This document shows, in pieces, positions 8,142-17,654 of a stretch of DNA of 64,000 nucleotides. Under the pieces are notes generated by a model. That model saw only the letters and a list, made by a program, of their open reading frames with translations, searched no databases and was not told the origin of the DNA. The translations under genes were made by a program, and so were the position numbers. The first letter of the stretch is position 1. Every line of letters begins with the position of its first letter. This stretch comes from Aliiroseovarius crassostreae (GTDB lineage: Bacteria; Pseudomonadota; Alphaproteobacteria; Rhodobacterales; Rhodobacteraceae), in the NCBI RefSeq assembly GCF_001307765.1, contig NZ_LKBA01000006.1:710001-774000 (forward strand). The letters run 5' to 3'.

Positions 8142-11100
8142 TTACCAGTGGATGGCCGTTACCAATGGATGGCCGTTTTTCAGGTGACGCTGAGCAAAAG
8201 TGCTTGCTCTCTTTCTGGCAACGATATGACGGGCTGTTGGCGGTGGGCAATCGGCACTCTCCAACTCCGGGAACAGCAGGAAAATTTCTTTTCGTGCTTC
8301 TGGTGAAACGGATTTCAAAGCTTGCCGGCCGGTGTACAGGCTTTCGGCTTCCGCCCCATGCGCCACAACGATCTCGTGCTGGTCAAACAGGAAATGATAG
8401 TAGGTGATGTCTGCGAGGTCGCTGGCCACATCGACACCATCAACCTCCAGCAGGTGCTTGGCGGCGACCAGCACTTCCTGAGCATCGAACATGCGCACGG
8501 CAATCCGCGAACGAACGAGAATCCGGTGCTGGGGGGACACGATGAGATCCTGTTCGGGAATGTTCGGGCCAAGCGCGCCCGCACGGATGCGGATCGGGCG
8601 CAGGTTGGGATGGGCGTCAAGCTCGGCCGCGGAGACGTGGCGCGACCCGATCCAGCGAATGGGTTGCGGGCCGTTGTCGAGCGTGTAGGCCAGATCGCCC
8701 TTGCGGAGGTTATCGATCAAAACCTCGCCCTCGGGTGTGCGGATCGATGTGCCGGAGGTGAAACAGGCGACCCCGGTATTGTCTGTGGTAAACGTGGATT
8801 TGTCGGCGGTCGCCCCCTGGATGGTCAGGCTGCTGTCCGGGCCGAACTGGGTGTTGTCGGAATAGTCGACCGTGTTGCCTTTGGTATCAGTGGTGTTGGA
8901 CTGGTTGAGGATACCGTCATCGGCCTGGTCGGCGTACAACTCCGACATGCTGTCGTAATGTCCCGACAGATCAATGAAGTCGTTGTTGGTGGTATCACTG
9001 TCGCCAAGCGCGCCGCTGTTGCCGGTGTTGAAGTCGGTGATGGTGTCATGGCCGTCCCCGACAATAAAAACATCGTCGCCATCGCCGCCGGTCAGCGTGT
9101 CGTTATCCGTCTCCGGTACGGTGGAGATCGGATCGAAATGCACATCCGAGACATAAAGCGAATGACTGGTCACGGTCGAACCGGAGTTGCCGTGGAGGAT
9201 CACGATCTTCGACACCGGCCCCGGGATCTCGACCAGGACCGAGCCGTTCACGCTGCTCGAGCTATCGCCGCCACCGCTGGCGGTGACCGTGTTGCCCGAG
9301 ATATTGTCGGGATCGGTTGCGCCGGGCTGCGATAATGTCACCGGGACGGCGTTGCCATCGGCGTCATAGGCGAGGATCGTGACGCTGTCTGTATAGAAGG
9401 AGCTATTGTCCACGTCGTTGAGACGGAACACGACGTTTTCGACCTCGTCGGAAACACCGGCTTGCGCAGCCGCGAAATCAAGCGTCGTGCGCGTCGTGGT
9501 TCCCAGCTGGTCACCGCCCTCGATCAAGAGAGCGGAGAACGCATCGATGCCTTCATCGGTTTCGACATATTGCTCGTTGGTTCTGATCACCGCATCGCTG
9601 TTGGGATCACTGGTAAACTTTTGAAAGGTCACGGTGATATCCATATCACCGGTATTCTGGGTGAAACCGCTGCCGATATCCGTGCCGCTGCCTTCTTCGG
9701 ACCATTCCAGCGCCTGACGATCCGGGAGCGACCCCCCGTCTATCGTATCGTTGCCCGCGCCACCGTCGACAAGATCGTCGCCCGATCCGGCGTCGATGAG
9801 GTCATCCCCGCCATTGGCGATGATCGAATCGTCGCCAGAGCCGCCGATGATCGTGTCGTCCACGACCGACCCCTGAATCGTGTCCGCCCCGGTTCCGCCA
9901 TCGATGCTGGAGCCGCTGCTGGCTGCGAAAATCTGGTCATCCCCATCACCGCCGGTGATCGTTGCCATGTCGGACCCGCCAAAGATGGTGTCGTTGCCCG
10001 TTCCGCCGTCAATCGTATCGAACCCGGCACTGCCGTAGAGCAGGTCGCCGCCATCTCCGCCCTGGATGTCGTCGGCCCCGTCACCACCATCCACCGTGTC
10101 ATTGCCAAACCCGCCGGTCACCGTGTCGTCGCCACCGCCTGCGACGACATTCAGGCCAGAGCCATCAGCGGTTCCATCGACCAGATCGGCCAGGTCAGTC
10201 AGAATGAGGTTTTCGACGCCCGAGAACGTGATGGTATTCGCGCCATCGGTGATCGTGCCCGCCTCGTCGCCCGTATAGGTGACCGTGACCGGGGCCGTTA
10301 CACGCGACAGGTCGATCGTATCGCTGTCGATCCCGCCCTCGCCGCCGAGAATGGTGTCAGTGCCGAACCCGTCCTGCACGACGAAGGTATCGGCATCATC
10401 GCCGCCTGCGAGGCTGTCATCGCCGGTACCACCATCTATCGTATCGGACCCCGCACCGCCAAAGATCGTATCGGCGCCCGCCCCTCCATCGATACTGTCA
10501 CCCGAGGTATCGGTGTCTCCAGGCAGGGCGTAATCCGCATCCAACCGCTGCGGAATGATATCCGTGTAATTTACCGCGACGCTATCAAGCGAAATGCTCT
10601 CGATCGGTTTGCTGGTCAACAGGACGTTGTCGTCATTGTTCGACACTTCCGGCATCATGTAGGTTTCGCCGTCCGTGGTCTGGATTACCACGGCCGTGAA
10701 GGTCCCGCTGGTGCCGTCGGTAAACGTCACCGTTGCGTTATAAACAACGCCCGTATCGATGATCTTGTCGATGCCGTCGACCGTGATGGTTTCCGGCGTG
10801 GCATCGTCGTCGGGATCAATATGGCCGCTGGCGTTGCTGTCGGTCGTCGTCGCCGTCTGGATCGCGTTGTAAAGTTCCGCCCCTGGCCCGCCATAGGTGC
10901 CGAGCAGCCCGTTCTCATTATCGTTCGCCGCATCACCTTCGGCGTTGTCCACCTCGGGCGCACGGCCAAGATGAATGACCGAATAGGTCGTGACCACCGT
11001 GTTGCTGCCGCCGACCGAGGTTGCCGGGTCTTCGCCGCCGTAGATGACATCAGCCCCGTCACCGCCCGCAATCGTATCGGAACCCGTGCCGCCATAGACG

Positions 11101-11957
11101 AGGTCATCGCCGCCGCCCACAGAGATGCTGTCGGCCCCGGCCCCGCCGTCAATCGTATCCTGCGAAGTCGCGCTGCTGTCGATGATGACGTCGGCGCCAT
11201 CGCCGCCTGCAATCGCGTCGGCCCCTTCGCCGCCTTCGATCGTGTCGTCGCCGGTGCCGCCATCCACCGTGTCGTCGCCTTCCCCCGCGTCGATGGTGTC
11301 CGCACCGCTACCGCCCTGAACCTGATCTTGACCCGCACCGGTCTGGATTGTGTCGTTGCCAGCGCCGCCATCCACCGTATCGTCGCCGCCATAGGCGTTC
11401 ATCTGGGTGCCGTCAGCGTCGATGTAGCTGGTGCCCATAGCGTCATCACCCGAGGTGCCGTCCACATCCCCGTCTATGAACGCATCCTGTTCGGCAAAGG
11501 CTACATTGCCGCTGAAACTATCGCCGACGATACTGTCGAGCGTAATGGACTCGATTGGTTTGTCGTCGAGAACGTCGTTGAACCCGTTTCCGGTGCCATA
11601 GGGCCTGAGAAACAGGCGCCCCATCTCGTCCTGAACGACCCCCATCTGGGTCGTCACGGTCGTGCCGTCCGAATAGGTGATGGTCACGTTGTAATCGATG
11701 ACGCTGTCAAGCGTGGAGCGCACGCCGTCGTAGATCAGATCCTCGCCGGTCTGGCCGTTGTCGTTTTCCTTCACGCTGCCATCGTCATTGGCATCGTCCA
11801 TGCCCAGACTGTCGATGCTGTCATAAAGCGGCGCATCGGGGCCGCCGAAGGTCAGCCCCAGAAGGGATGATGATCCCTCGGACTGAAAATCGGATTCATC
11901 CAGGTCAAGATCGGAAAAAATCCCTAGGTAGAATGCCTCTATCGTGTTTATTGCCAT
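8142..11957 (-). CDS. Large RTX calcium-binding protein with C-terminal Hint domain
   Basis: A 1271-residue acidic protein. A domain of about 165 residues at the N-terminus (FGGPDAPLYDSID) recurs near 320-485 (YGGPGAELYNAIQ), so it is internally duplicated. Blocks of RTX nonapeptides (GGxGxDxxx, for example GGAGNDTIQ) lie around 185-315, 485-560 and 610-745. A beta-sandwich-like segment lies around 750-945. A short RTX stretch leads to the Hint_2 domain beginning at Cys about 1064 (CFTSGTSIRTPEGE) with SPQHRILV. RTX repeats fold on binding calcium outside the cell and are typical of type I secreted proteins. It lacks a Sec signal. Its Hint domain is a diverged relative of the other two. Confidence 0.88.
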   Translation of the reverse strand: MAINTIEAFYLGIFSDLDLDESDFQSEGSSSLLGLTFGGPDAPLYDSIDSLGMDDANDDGSVKENDNGQTGEDLIYDGVRSTLDSVIDYNVTITYSDGTTVTTQMGVVQDEMGRLFLRPYGTGNGFNDVLDDKPIESITLDSIVGDSFSGNVAFAEQDAFIDGDVDGTSGDDAMGTSYIDADGTQMNAYGGDDTVDGGAGNDTIQTGAGQDQVQGGSGADTIDAGEGDDTVDGGTGDDTIEGGEGADAIAGGDGADVIIDSSATSQDTIDGGAGADSISVGGGDDLVYGGTGSDTIAGGDGADVIYGGEDPATSVGGSNTVVTTYSVIHLGRAPEVDNAEGDAANDNENGLLGTYGGPGAELYNAIQTATTTDSNASGHIDPDDDATPETITVDGIDKIIDTGVVYNATVTFTDGTSGTFTAVVIQTTDGETYMMPEVSNNDDNVLLTSKPIESISLDSVAVNYTDIIPQRLDADYALPGDTDTSGDSIDGGAGADTIFGGAGSDTIDGGTGDDSLAGGDDADTFVVQDGFGTDTILGGEGGIDSDTIDLSRVTAPVTVTYTGDEAGTITDGANTITFSGVENLILTDLADLVDGTADGSGLNVVAGGGDDTVTGGFGNDTVDGGDGADDIQGGDGGDLLYGSAGFDTIDGGTGNDTIFGGSDMATITGGDGDDQIFAASSGSSIDGGTGADTIQGSVVDDTIIGGSGDDSIIANGGDDLIDAGSGDDLVDGGAGNDTIDGGSLPDRQALEWSEEGSGTDIGSGFTQNTGDMDITVTFQKFTSDPNSDAVIRTNEQYVETDEGIDAFSALLIEGGDQLGTTTRTTLDFAAAQAGVSDEVENVVFRLNDVDNSSFYTDSVTILAYDADGNAVPVTLSQPGATDPDNISGNTVTASGGGDSSSSVNGSVLVEIPGPVSKIVILHGNSGSTVTSHSLYVSDVHFDPISTVPETDNDTLTGGDGDDVFIVGDGHDTITDFNTGNSGALGDSDTTNNDFIDLSGHYDSMSELYADQADDGILNQSNTTDTKGNTVDYSDNTQFGPDSSLTIQGATADKSTFTTDNTGVACFTSGTSIRTPEGEVLIDNLRKGDLAYTLDNGPQPIRWIGSRHVSAAELDAHPNLRPIRIRAGALGPNIPEQDLIVSPQHRILVRSRIAVRMFDAQEVLVAAKHLLEVDGVDVASDLADITYYHFLFDQHEIVVAHGAEAESLYTGRQALKSVSPEARKEIFLLFPELESADCPPPTARHIVARKRASTFAQRHLKNGHPLVTAIHW

Positions 11958-12595
11958 GATAAATACCTACTTTCCATCTTTCTTGACCAAGCGACCCTGC
12001 GTGACCACTAGGGCATTTTTTTGACCAAAGCAGCACAATCCTCGGGCAAAGGAAAAACCCTTTAATGCTGCTCCTAAAGAGAAAATCTGAAAGCCGCGTA
12101 AACATAGGAAAGCCCGACCTGTCATCGCAGATGAAGGCCTGGTGTCGCGTTTGGTGAATTTTTTGCCCTTAATTGCGAGATGCGGTTGCCGTGGGGTCTG
12201 CGCTCCTCGCGCGCCTTCGCGCGATGTGATCAACTGCGGCAAGCAGACGTTGCTCCTTCTCGAAAATGCGCAGGAGAGCAACCCTTGCGTCGTCAGTGCT
12301 TTGGCTTATGGGCATTCCCCCAGAAACATTCGAGAACGCCAAGAATGCTGCAGGAGCTCAGAAAGCATCATGCGCGACCTTCATCATGCTACAGCTTGGA
12401 AAACGCACCAGGGACTTTGGAGCGTATTTTCACAGTATCACCTTGGGGCAAAGGCAAAACCAATTTGATCCATTAGCTTTGATCAAGCGACTTTCCAACA
12501 CCCATGAGCGAACCGTCTAATGTCCATCACGGAGGACAAGTGACAAACGAGCGAGCCTTAGTGGAAATCTCACCGCCCATGGGAAAAGCCGGCGG
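11958..12595. other. 638-bp intergenic region with no convincing gene
   Basis: It contains the upstream region of the RTX-Hint gene. Several short overlapping frames occur (for example 12142-12520), but none has a recognisable motif or codon use like the neighbours. Confidence 0.5.
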
Positions 12596-12928
12596 TCAGG
12601 CATTTCTCCCTGCATCCCCAGCGTTATTTTGGGGCGCGCCATCTCCAGACAGATTTGGAAAGAGCCGCTCTCGAGAATCTAATGGAAACGCTAACCGAAC
12701 CGACATCTTCGGCAAGGTGAAAGTCAAGTATCCAGCGGCGGTCAGTTTGCTCCGCGTATTGCGTACCGCACGCTCAGAGGCCTTGAGCACAATCTGCGCG
12801 TCGCCACGTTCCAGCGTACCATGCCGAAGAACGGCCGAAATCAGTTCCGATGCTCGTTTGTCATCGAGAGTATCCCCAACAAGACGACGACAGCGCTCGT
12901 CCAGTTTGCCAAGATCGAACTGCGTCAC
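12596..12928 (-). pseudogene. C-terminal remnant of a Fic-family protein
   Basis: A 110-residue frame starting at GTG. It looks like the winged-helix tail of Fic/DOC proteins: a helix-turn-helix segment (GDAQIVLKASERAVRNTRSK, then LTAAGYL) followed by RLAFPLDSRERLFPNL, which matches the usual ending RLxFPxxxxxxLFPxL. The Fic catalytic motif HPFxxGNGR is absent, and the frame begins directly next to a dispersed repeat, so the 5' part appears lost. It could still be expressed as a small HTH protein, but no upstream Shine-Dalgarno is visible. Confidence 0.5.
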
Positions 12929-12932
12929 CCCG

Positions 12933-13025
12933 CCCCCATTTTCTGGTCAACAATATCCTGGGGTGAGGGCCCCCTCAAAAAGGGGGACCGAGGGGCAAAG
13001 CCCCTTCAGGCTCACGAAGTGAGCC
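12933..13025. repeat. Dispersed GGGATATTT-type hairpin repeat, copy 1
   Basis: It contains CATTTTCTGGTCAACAATAT and CCTGGGGTGAG followed by GC-rich inverted segments (GGGGCAAAGCCCC, GCTCACGAAGTGAGC). The same arrangement recurs at about 14178, 16801, 23790, 39331, 42341, 55640, 62895 and 63061. Confidence 0.75.
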
Positions 13026-13081
13026 ACCCCCAAGCCTGACGACCGCAGGTCAATAAGGCGCGGGAGGGCCCGCCGCTGGCA

Positions 13082-14065
13082 TCAGCGCATGTCGGCGTGA
13101 ATATGGGCAATCATCTCTTCCGCCGCACGACTGGCCCCCACCTCGCCACGGGCAACCTGCCCGCCCAGAACATTCAGGCGCGCGCGGATATCGCCCTTTT
13201 CAAGGGCCGCCAGAAGGCCAAGGCGCACATCTTCCTCGAACCAGTGACGCGCCTGCTCGGCCCGGCGGGTGGACCAGTGCCCCTGTGCGCGGCGCCAGTC
13301 ACTCAGCTCGGTCATGGCCGCCCAGGCCTCGGGCAGACCTGCATGGGTGACCGCAGAGACCATCTGCGCCTTGGGGAAACCTTCCGGGTCATAGGGACGT
13401 TTGCGCAACAGGCGCAACGCACCGGCATAATCCGCGCAGGTCCGCATGGCGGTTTCCTTCAGCGGCCCGTCAGCCTTGTTCACCAGGATGATATCGGCGA
13501 TTTCCATGATGCCGCGTTTCACCCCCTGCAACTCATCCCCGCCCGCAGGCGCAATCAGGAGCAGGAACAGATCCGCCATTTCCGCCACCATGGTCTCGGA
13601 CTGGCCCACCCCCACGGTTTCGATCAGGACCACATCAAACCCCGCCGCCTCACACAGCGCCACCGCCTCACGCGAGCGGCGCGCAACGCCCCCCATCTGC
13701 GCCTGCGATGGCGAGGGGCGGATAAAGGCGTTTTTCTCCCGCGACAGGCTTTCCATCCGGGTCTTGTCCCCCAGAATGGACCCGCCAGAGCGCGCCGATG
13801 ACGGGTCAACGGCCAGAACCGCCACTTTGAGCCCCTGTTCGATCAGGAACATGCCAAAGGCTTCGATAAAGGTGGATTTCCCGACCCCCGGCGTGCCGGA
13901 CAGACCGATCCGCAATGCTTCGCGTTTCAGGGGGGCCACCGCCTCGAGCAGCTCGGTCGCCTGCGCCCGGTGATCCTTGCGCGCACTTTCGACCAGAGTG
14001 ATCGCCCGCGCCAGCGCCCGGCGCTCTCCTGCCGCTACCCGGTTCGCGAGATCCTGAATGTCCAT
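13082..14065 (-). CDS. meaB: Methylmalonyl-CoA mutase-associated GTPase MeaB
   Basis: 327 residues, the usual length for the MeaB/ArgK family of G3E-type P-loop GTPases. The Walker A motif GTPGVGKST is at residues 57-65. Further motifs are DPSSARSGGSILGDKTRM, the switch-like ETVGVGQSE, and the nucleotide-specificity NKAD. MeaB protects and reloads the B12-dependent methylmalonyl-CoA (or ethylmalonyl-CoA) mutase by gating cobalamin delivery in the cytoplasm. The mutase gene is not in this window, but methylmalonyl-CoA epimerase is at 36647. The start ATG follows GAGGGGG. It is transcribed divergently from hrpB. Confidence 0.93.
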   Translation of the reverse strand: MDIQDLANRVAAGERRALARAITLVESARKDHRAQATELLEAVAPLKREALRIGLSGTPGVGKSTFIEAFGMFLIEQGLKVAVLAVDPSSARSGGSILGDKTRMESLSREKNAFIRPSPSQAQMGGVARRSREAVALCEAAGFDVVLIETVGVGQSETMVAEMADLFLLLIAPAGGDELQGVKRGIMEIADIILVNKADGPLKETAMRTCADYAGALRLLRKRPYDPEGFPKAQMVSAVTHAGLPEAWAAMTELSDWRRAQGHWSTRRAEQARHWFEEDVRLGLLAALEKGDIRARLNVLGGQVARGEVGASRAAEEMIAHIHADMR

Positions 14066-14177
14066 GCCTGCCCCCTCGATTTTCCGCGAAAGTCATAACG
14101 GGGCAAAGGGGGTTCGTCCAGAGCGTTGCCGGGCGCACCCTTTGTAGGGCGATCCCTGTTGGCCGCCGGGGCAGATC

Positions 14178-14242
14178 AGGGGCGCTGCCCCTCGCGAGGC
14201 AAGCTCGCTCACCCCGAGATATTTGAAACAAGAAAAAAGTGG
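14178..14242. repeat. Dispersed GGGATATTT-type hairpin repeat, copy 2
   Basis: GGGGCGCTGCCCCTC hairpin, then a second hairpin (GCGAGGCAAGCTCGC), then CACCCCGAGATATTTGAAAC and an A-rich end (AAGAAAAAAG). It lies between meaB and hrpB. Confidence 0.8.
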
Positions 14243-14280
14243 TGACTGGACGGGCTGCACCAGCTTGGGGATAAGGGGGC

Positions 14281-16731
14281 ATGACGGATCAACTGCCCAT
14301 TCACGACGCCCTGCCCGATCTTCTCACGGCCCTTCATGACACCGGGCGCGCGGTGTTGATGGCCCCACCGGGGGCGGGCAAAACCACCCTGGTGCCCCTG
14401 AAGATGCTGGCGGCGGGCGCTTTTGAAGGGCGGCTGATCATGCTGGAGCCGCGCAGGCTTGCTGCACGCACCGCGGCCGAGCGCATGGCGCAAACCCTTG
14501 GGGAACCTGTCGGGCAAACCGTGGGCTATCGCATTCGCGGTGAGGTGAAAACGTCAAAGGCCACGTGTATCGAGGTGGTGACCGAGGGGATCCTGACCCG
14601 GATGTTGCAATCCGACCCGTCCCTTGAGGGGGTCGGCGCCGTGATCTTCGACGAGTTCCACGAACGCTCCCTGGTGGCGGATCTCGGGCTGGCCCTGACA
14701 TGGGAGGCCATGGGCGCGCTGCGAGACGACCTGAAACTGGTGGTCATGTCCGCGACGCTGGACGCCGAACCGGTGGCGCGGCTGCTGGAAGACGCACCGA
14801 TCATCCGCTCGCACGGGCGCGCTTTTCCGGTCGAAACCCGGCACCTCGATCGCCCCCTTGCCAAGGGCGTACGTCTCCCGGAGGCAACCGCAGATCTCGT
14901 GTTGCGGGCCCTTGACGAAACAGCGGGCGGCGTGTTGGTGTTCCTGCCCGGCGAGGGGGAAATCCGGCGCTGCGAAGCCGCCCTGAGGGGGCGCCTGCCG
15001 CAGGATTGCCACCTCCACACTCTTTTCGGCGCCATGGAGTTTTCGGCCCAGCGCGCGGCCATTCAGCCCGCAGGCACGGGGCGCAAGATCGTGCTGGCAA
15101 CCGCCATTGCCGAAACCTCACTGACCATTCAGGACATTCGTGTGGTGGTCGATGCGGGGCTGGCGCGCCGGGCGCGATTTGATCCGGGGTCCGGCATGTC
15201 GCGCCTGGTGACCGAACGTGTCTCCAAGGCCGAAGCCACCCAGAGGCAGGGGCGCGCCGGTCGGGTGGCAGAGGGGGTTTGCTACCGGTTGTGGACACGC
15301 GGCGAAGAAGGCGGGTTGCCGCCGTTCCCGCCCGCTGAAATCGAAACTGCCGACCTTGCGCCACTGGCGTTGGAGCTTGCGATGTGGGGGGCTGCCGACG
15401 GGTCTGGGCTGGCCTTCCTGACCCCGCCAAATGCCGGGATCCTGCGCGAAGCCCAGCAGTTGCTCCGTGATCTGGGGGCGTTGGATGCTGACGGGCGGAT
15501 CACCGATCACGGTCGCCAGCTTGCGCGCCTGCCGATGCATCCGCGCCTCGGGCATATGATGGTGGTTGCCGGCGCGTCCGCGGCACCGCTCGCCGCCCTT
15601 TGGGGGGAACGGGATCCGCTGCCCCGCGGGGCGGATCCCGATCTTGCGCTCCGACTTGAGGCGATCCGCGACCCCAACGGGTTTGCCCGGCACCGGGGGC
15701 TGCAGGCCAATCGGGGCGCGGTTGAGCGTATCCGGGCCGAGGCCAGGCGGGTGGCGCGCATGGTGCCCGAGGGGCCGGACCTGACTGAGGCCCAACAGAC
15801 GGCCCTCGCCTATCCCGACCGCATTGGCCTGCGCCGCCCGGGGGACACCCCCCGTTTCGTGCTGTCCGGCGGCAAGGGCTGCATCATGGACCCGGCCACA
15901 CCGCTGGCCAATGCCAGGCTGATCGTCGTGACCGATACCGACGGCAATCCGCGCGAAGCAAAAATCCGTCAGGCCATCCAGATCAGCGAAAGCGAACTGC
16001 GCGAGCTGTTCGCGGACAATATCCGCTGGCATGATGACTGTGAATGGTCCAGACGTGACGGCCGTGTCGTGGCGCGACGCCGGGAACGGCTCGGGGCCGT
16101 GGTGCTGGACGACCGGATCTGGAAAGACGCCCCGAACGAGGAGATCGCCCGCGCCATGCTGGACGGGGTGCGCGACCTGGGCCTGCGCCTGTCAGATGCC
16201 GCAAAACGTTTTGTGGCGCGGGTTGAGTTGCTGCGCGATGAGGGGGAAGAGCTGCCGGACATGCGGGAAAGCGCGCTGATGGAAAGCCTCGAAACCTGGT
16301 TGCTACCGCATCTTTCCGGGGTGAAAACCGCCACCGACTGGAAAAAATTCGACGCGCTTGAGGCCCTGCGCGCGCGGCTCGACTGGCCACAGATGCAGAT
16401 GCTGGACCGGCTCGCCCCCGCCCATTTCGAAACACCGCTGGGGCGGAAGGTTCCGATTGACTATGCCGGCGACCACCCGGAAATCCAGATCCGCCTGCAA
16501 GAGCTTTTTGGCGTGACCCGCCACCCCATGGTGGGCCGCACCCCGCTGCGCGTCACCCTGCTGTCACCCGGACATAAACCGGTGCAGACCACGCTTGATA
16601 TCCCCGGCTTCTGGGCCAGTTCATACGCTGACGTGCGCAAGGACATGCGTGGGCGCTACCCGAAACATCCCTGGCCCGAAGACCCGACCCAGGCCGATCC
16701 GACGTTGCGCGCGAAACCGCGCACGAAATAA
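14281..16731 (+). CDS. hrpB: ATP-dependent helicase HrpB
   Basis: 816 residues, the normal length for HrpB, a DEAH/RHA-type superfamily 2 RNA helicase. Visible motifs are Walker A APPGAGKTT (28-36), DEFH box (124-127), SATLD, and motif VI region QRQGRAGRVAEG. The C-terminal HrpB-specific region is present, ending in the conserved LSPGHKPVQTTxDIPGFW and YPKHPWPEDP segment. HrpB is a cytoplasmic helicase of poorly defined physiological role. The start ATG has AAGGGGG a few bases upstream. Confidence 0.95.
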   Translation: MTDQLPIHDALPDLLTALHDTGRAVLMAPPGAGKTTLVPLKMLAAGAFEGRLIMLEPRRLAARTAAERMAQTLGEPVGQTVGYRIRGEVKTSKATCIEVVTEGILTRMLQSDPSLEGVGAVIFDEFHERSLVADLGLALTWEAMGALRDDLKLVVMSATLDAEPVARLLEDAPIIRSHGRAFPVETRHLDRPLAKGVRLPEATADLVLRALDETAGGVLVFLPGEGEIRRCEAALRGRLPQDCHLHTLFGAMEFSAQRAAIQPAGTGRKIVLATAIAETSLTIQDIRVVVDAGLARRARFDPGSGMSRLVTERVSKAEATQRQGRAGRVAEGVCYRLWTRGEEGGLPPFPPAEIETADLAPLALELAMWGAADGSGLAFLTPPNAGILREAQQLLRDLGALDADGRITDHGRQLARLPMHPRLGHMMVVAGASAAPLAALWGERDPLPRGADPDLALRLEAIRDPNGFARHRGLQANRGAVERIRAEARRVARMVPEGPDLTEAQQTALAYPDRIGLRRPGDTPRFVLSGGKGCIMDPATPLANARLIVVTDTDGNPREAKIRQAIQISESELRELFADNIRWHDDCEWSRRDGRVVARRRERLGAVVLDDRIWKDAPNEEIARAMLDGVRDLGLRLSDAAKRFVARVELLRDEGEELPDMRESALMESLETWLLPHLSGVKTATDWKKFDALEALRARLDWPQMQMLDRLAPAHFETPLGRKVPIDYAGDHPEIQIRLQELFGVTRHPMVGRTPLRVTLLSPGHKPVQTTLDIPGFWASSYADVRKDMRGRYPKHPWPEDPTQADPTLRAKPRTK

Positions 16732-16785
16732 ACCCCGCGCGAAACCACGCACAAAGTAAGCCCTGCGCGAAACACACCGGTGCGG
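16709..16785. repeat. 28-bp tandem repeat across the hrpB stop codon
   Basis: Two full units and a partial third. The units begin GCGCGAAACCGCGCACGAAA at 16709, GCGCGAAACCACGCACAAAG at 16737 and GCGCGAAACACACC at 16765. The hrpB stop lies in the first unit, so the repeat formed by duplication of the gene's own 3' end. Confidence 0.8.
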
Positions 16786-17049
16786 ACAGGAACATCCCGC
16801 CTCATTTTCTGGTCAAAAACATCCTGGGGTGAGGCCGCACTCGAAGAGGGGGGCCGAGGGGCAACGCCCCTTACCAAGGCACGAGGCTGCCCCCCCGTAT
16901 GGTCCCAGCCACGCCTCCGTTGCTCAGTGCTAAGTGCTCATTGCCAAGAGCTCAGTGCTTGAATTCTACCCACAGCCCCCTTATATCCGCCTGATACGCA
17001 GCAAAATAACACGTGAAGAACACGCCACAGGCCCAGAACAGCCCGATCC
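16732..17049. other. 318-bp hrpB-Nudix intergenic region
   Basis: It is filled by the 28-bp tandem repeat, one dispersed hairpin repeat (16801-16870) and a run of short repeated words (GCTCAGTGCT, AAGTGCTCATT, GAGCTCAGTGCT) at 16920-16962. No gene is seen. Confidence 0.6.
16801..16870. repeat. Dispersed GGGATATTT-type hairpin repeat, copy 3
   Basis: CTCATTTTCTGGTCAAAAAC then ATCCTGGGGTGAG, followed by GC-rich inverted segments ending GGGGCAACGCCCC. Same family as the copy at 12933, in the same orientation. Confidence 0.78.
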
Positions 17050-17508
17050 ATGCCTCAAATCCTGAAATACGCCTGGGAGGAATATGTCGCTCCCCTGTTT
17101 CGCCGCCCGTCTTATCCGCAGGTGGCTGCGCTGTGCTATCGCGGCAAGGGGGAAGAGAAAGAGGTCCTGCTGGTGACGTCACGTGGCACCGGGCGCTGGA
17201 TTTTGCCAAAAGGCTGGCCGATGGAGGGAAAAGCCGCCCCGGATGCGGCCGCGCAGGAGGCCTGGGAAGAGGCCGGCGTCAAGGAAGCCAAGCTGGGACA
17301 CATGCCGGTGGGTGCGTTTTCTTATGAGAAGGCGCTTGATAACGGGCTTGTCACCCGCTGCGAGGCAACGGTGTTTCCGCTGAAGGTCAAGAAACTGGCG
17401 GACGAGTTTCCCGAATCCCATGAACGCACCCGCAAATGGGTGGCCCCGGAAAAAGCGGCGAAAATGGTGGATGAGCCGGGACTGAAACGGCTCCTGCGTA
17501 ATTTCTGA
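17050..17508 (+). CDS. Nudix hydrolase, DIPP-like
   Basis: 152 residues with one Nudix domain. The Nudix box runs from the PKGWPMEGK segment through AAPDAAAQEAWEEAGV at about residues 56-80. Two consensus positions of GX5EX7REUXEEXGU differ: Lys for the first Glu and Gln for the Arg, while the metal-binding EExG core is kept. The PKG leader and compact size resemble diphosphoinositol-phosphate/diadenosine-polyphosphate hydrolases common in Alphaproteobacteria. The substrate is not predictable from sequence. There is no clear Shine-Dalgarno before the ATG, so the start is moderately sure. Confidence 0.82.
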   Translation: MPQILKYAWEEYVAPLFRRPSYPQVAALCYRGKGEEKEVLLVTSRGTGRWILPKGWPMEGKAAPDAAAQEAWEEAGVKEAKLGHMPVGAFSYEKALDNGLVTRCEATVFPLKVKKLADEFPESHERTRKWVAPEKAAKMVDEPGLKRLLRNF

Positions 17509-17654
17509 CCAATTTTCAGGCGCTATCATTTCGGCTTCTGTCGCCAGTTCTGCAACACTGCGCCCCACCGGACCGACCAGCCCCATTCCCTGTTGCAATT
17601 GAGGCGCTGACGCGCTAGCGCAGCCCCTGAGTGTAACGCCTGGATGACCGTTTT

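Noticed and set aside
9462-11870. Plus-strand open frame of about 802 codons
   Set aside because: Antisense to the RTX repeats, which lack stops on both strands because of codon composition.
12142-12520. Several overlapping plus-strand frames of 84-108 codons
   Set aside because: None has protein-like composition, a start signal or conserved motif.
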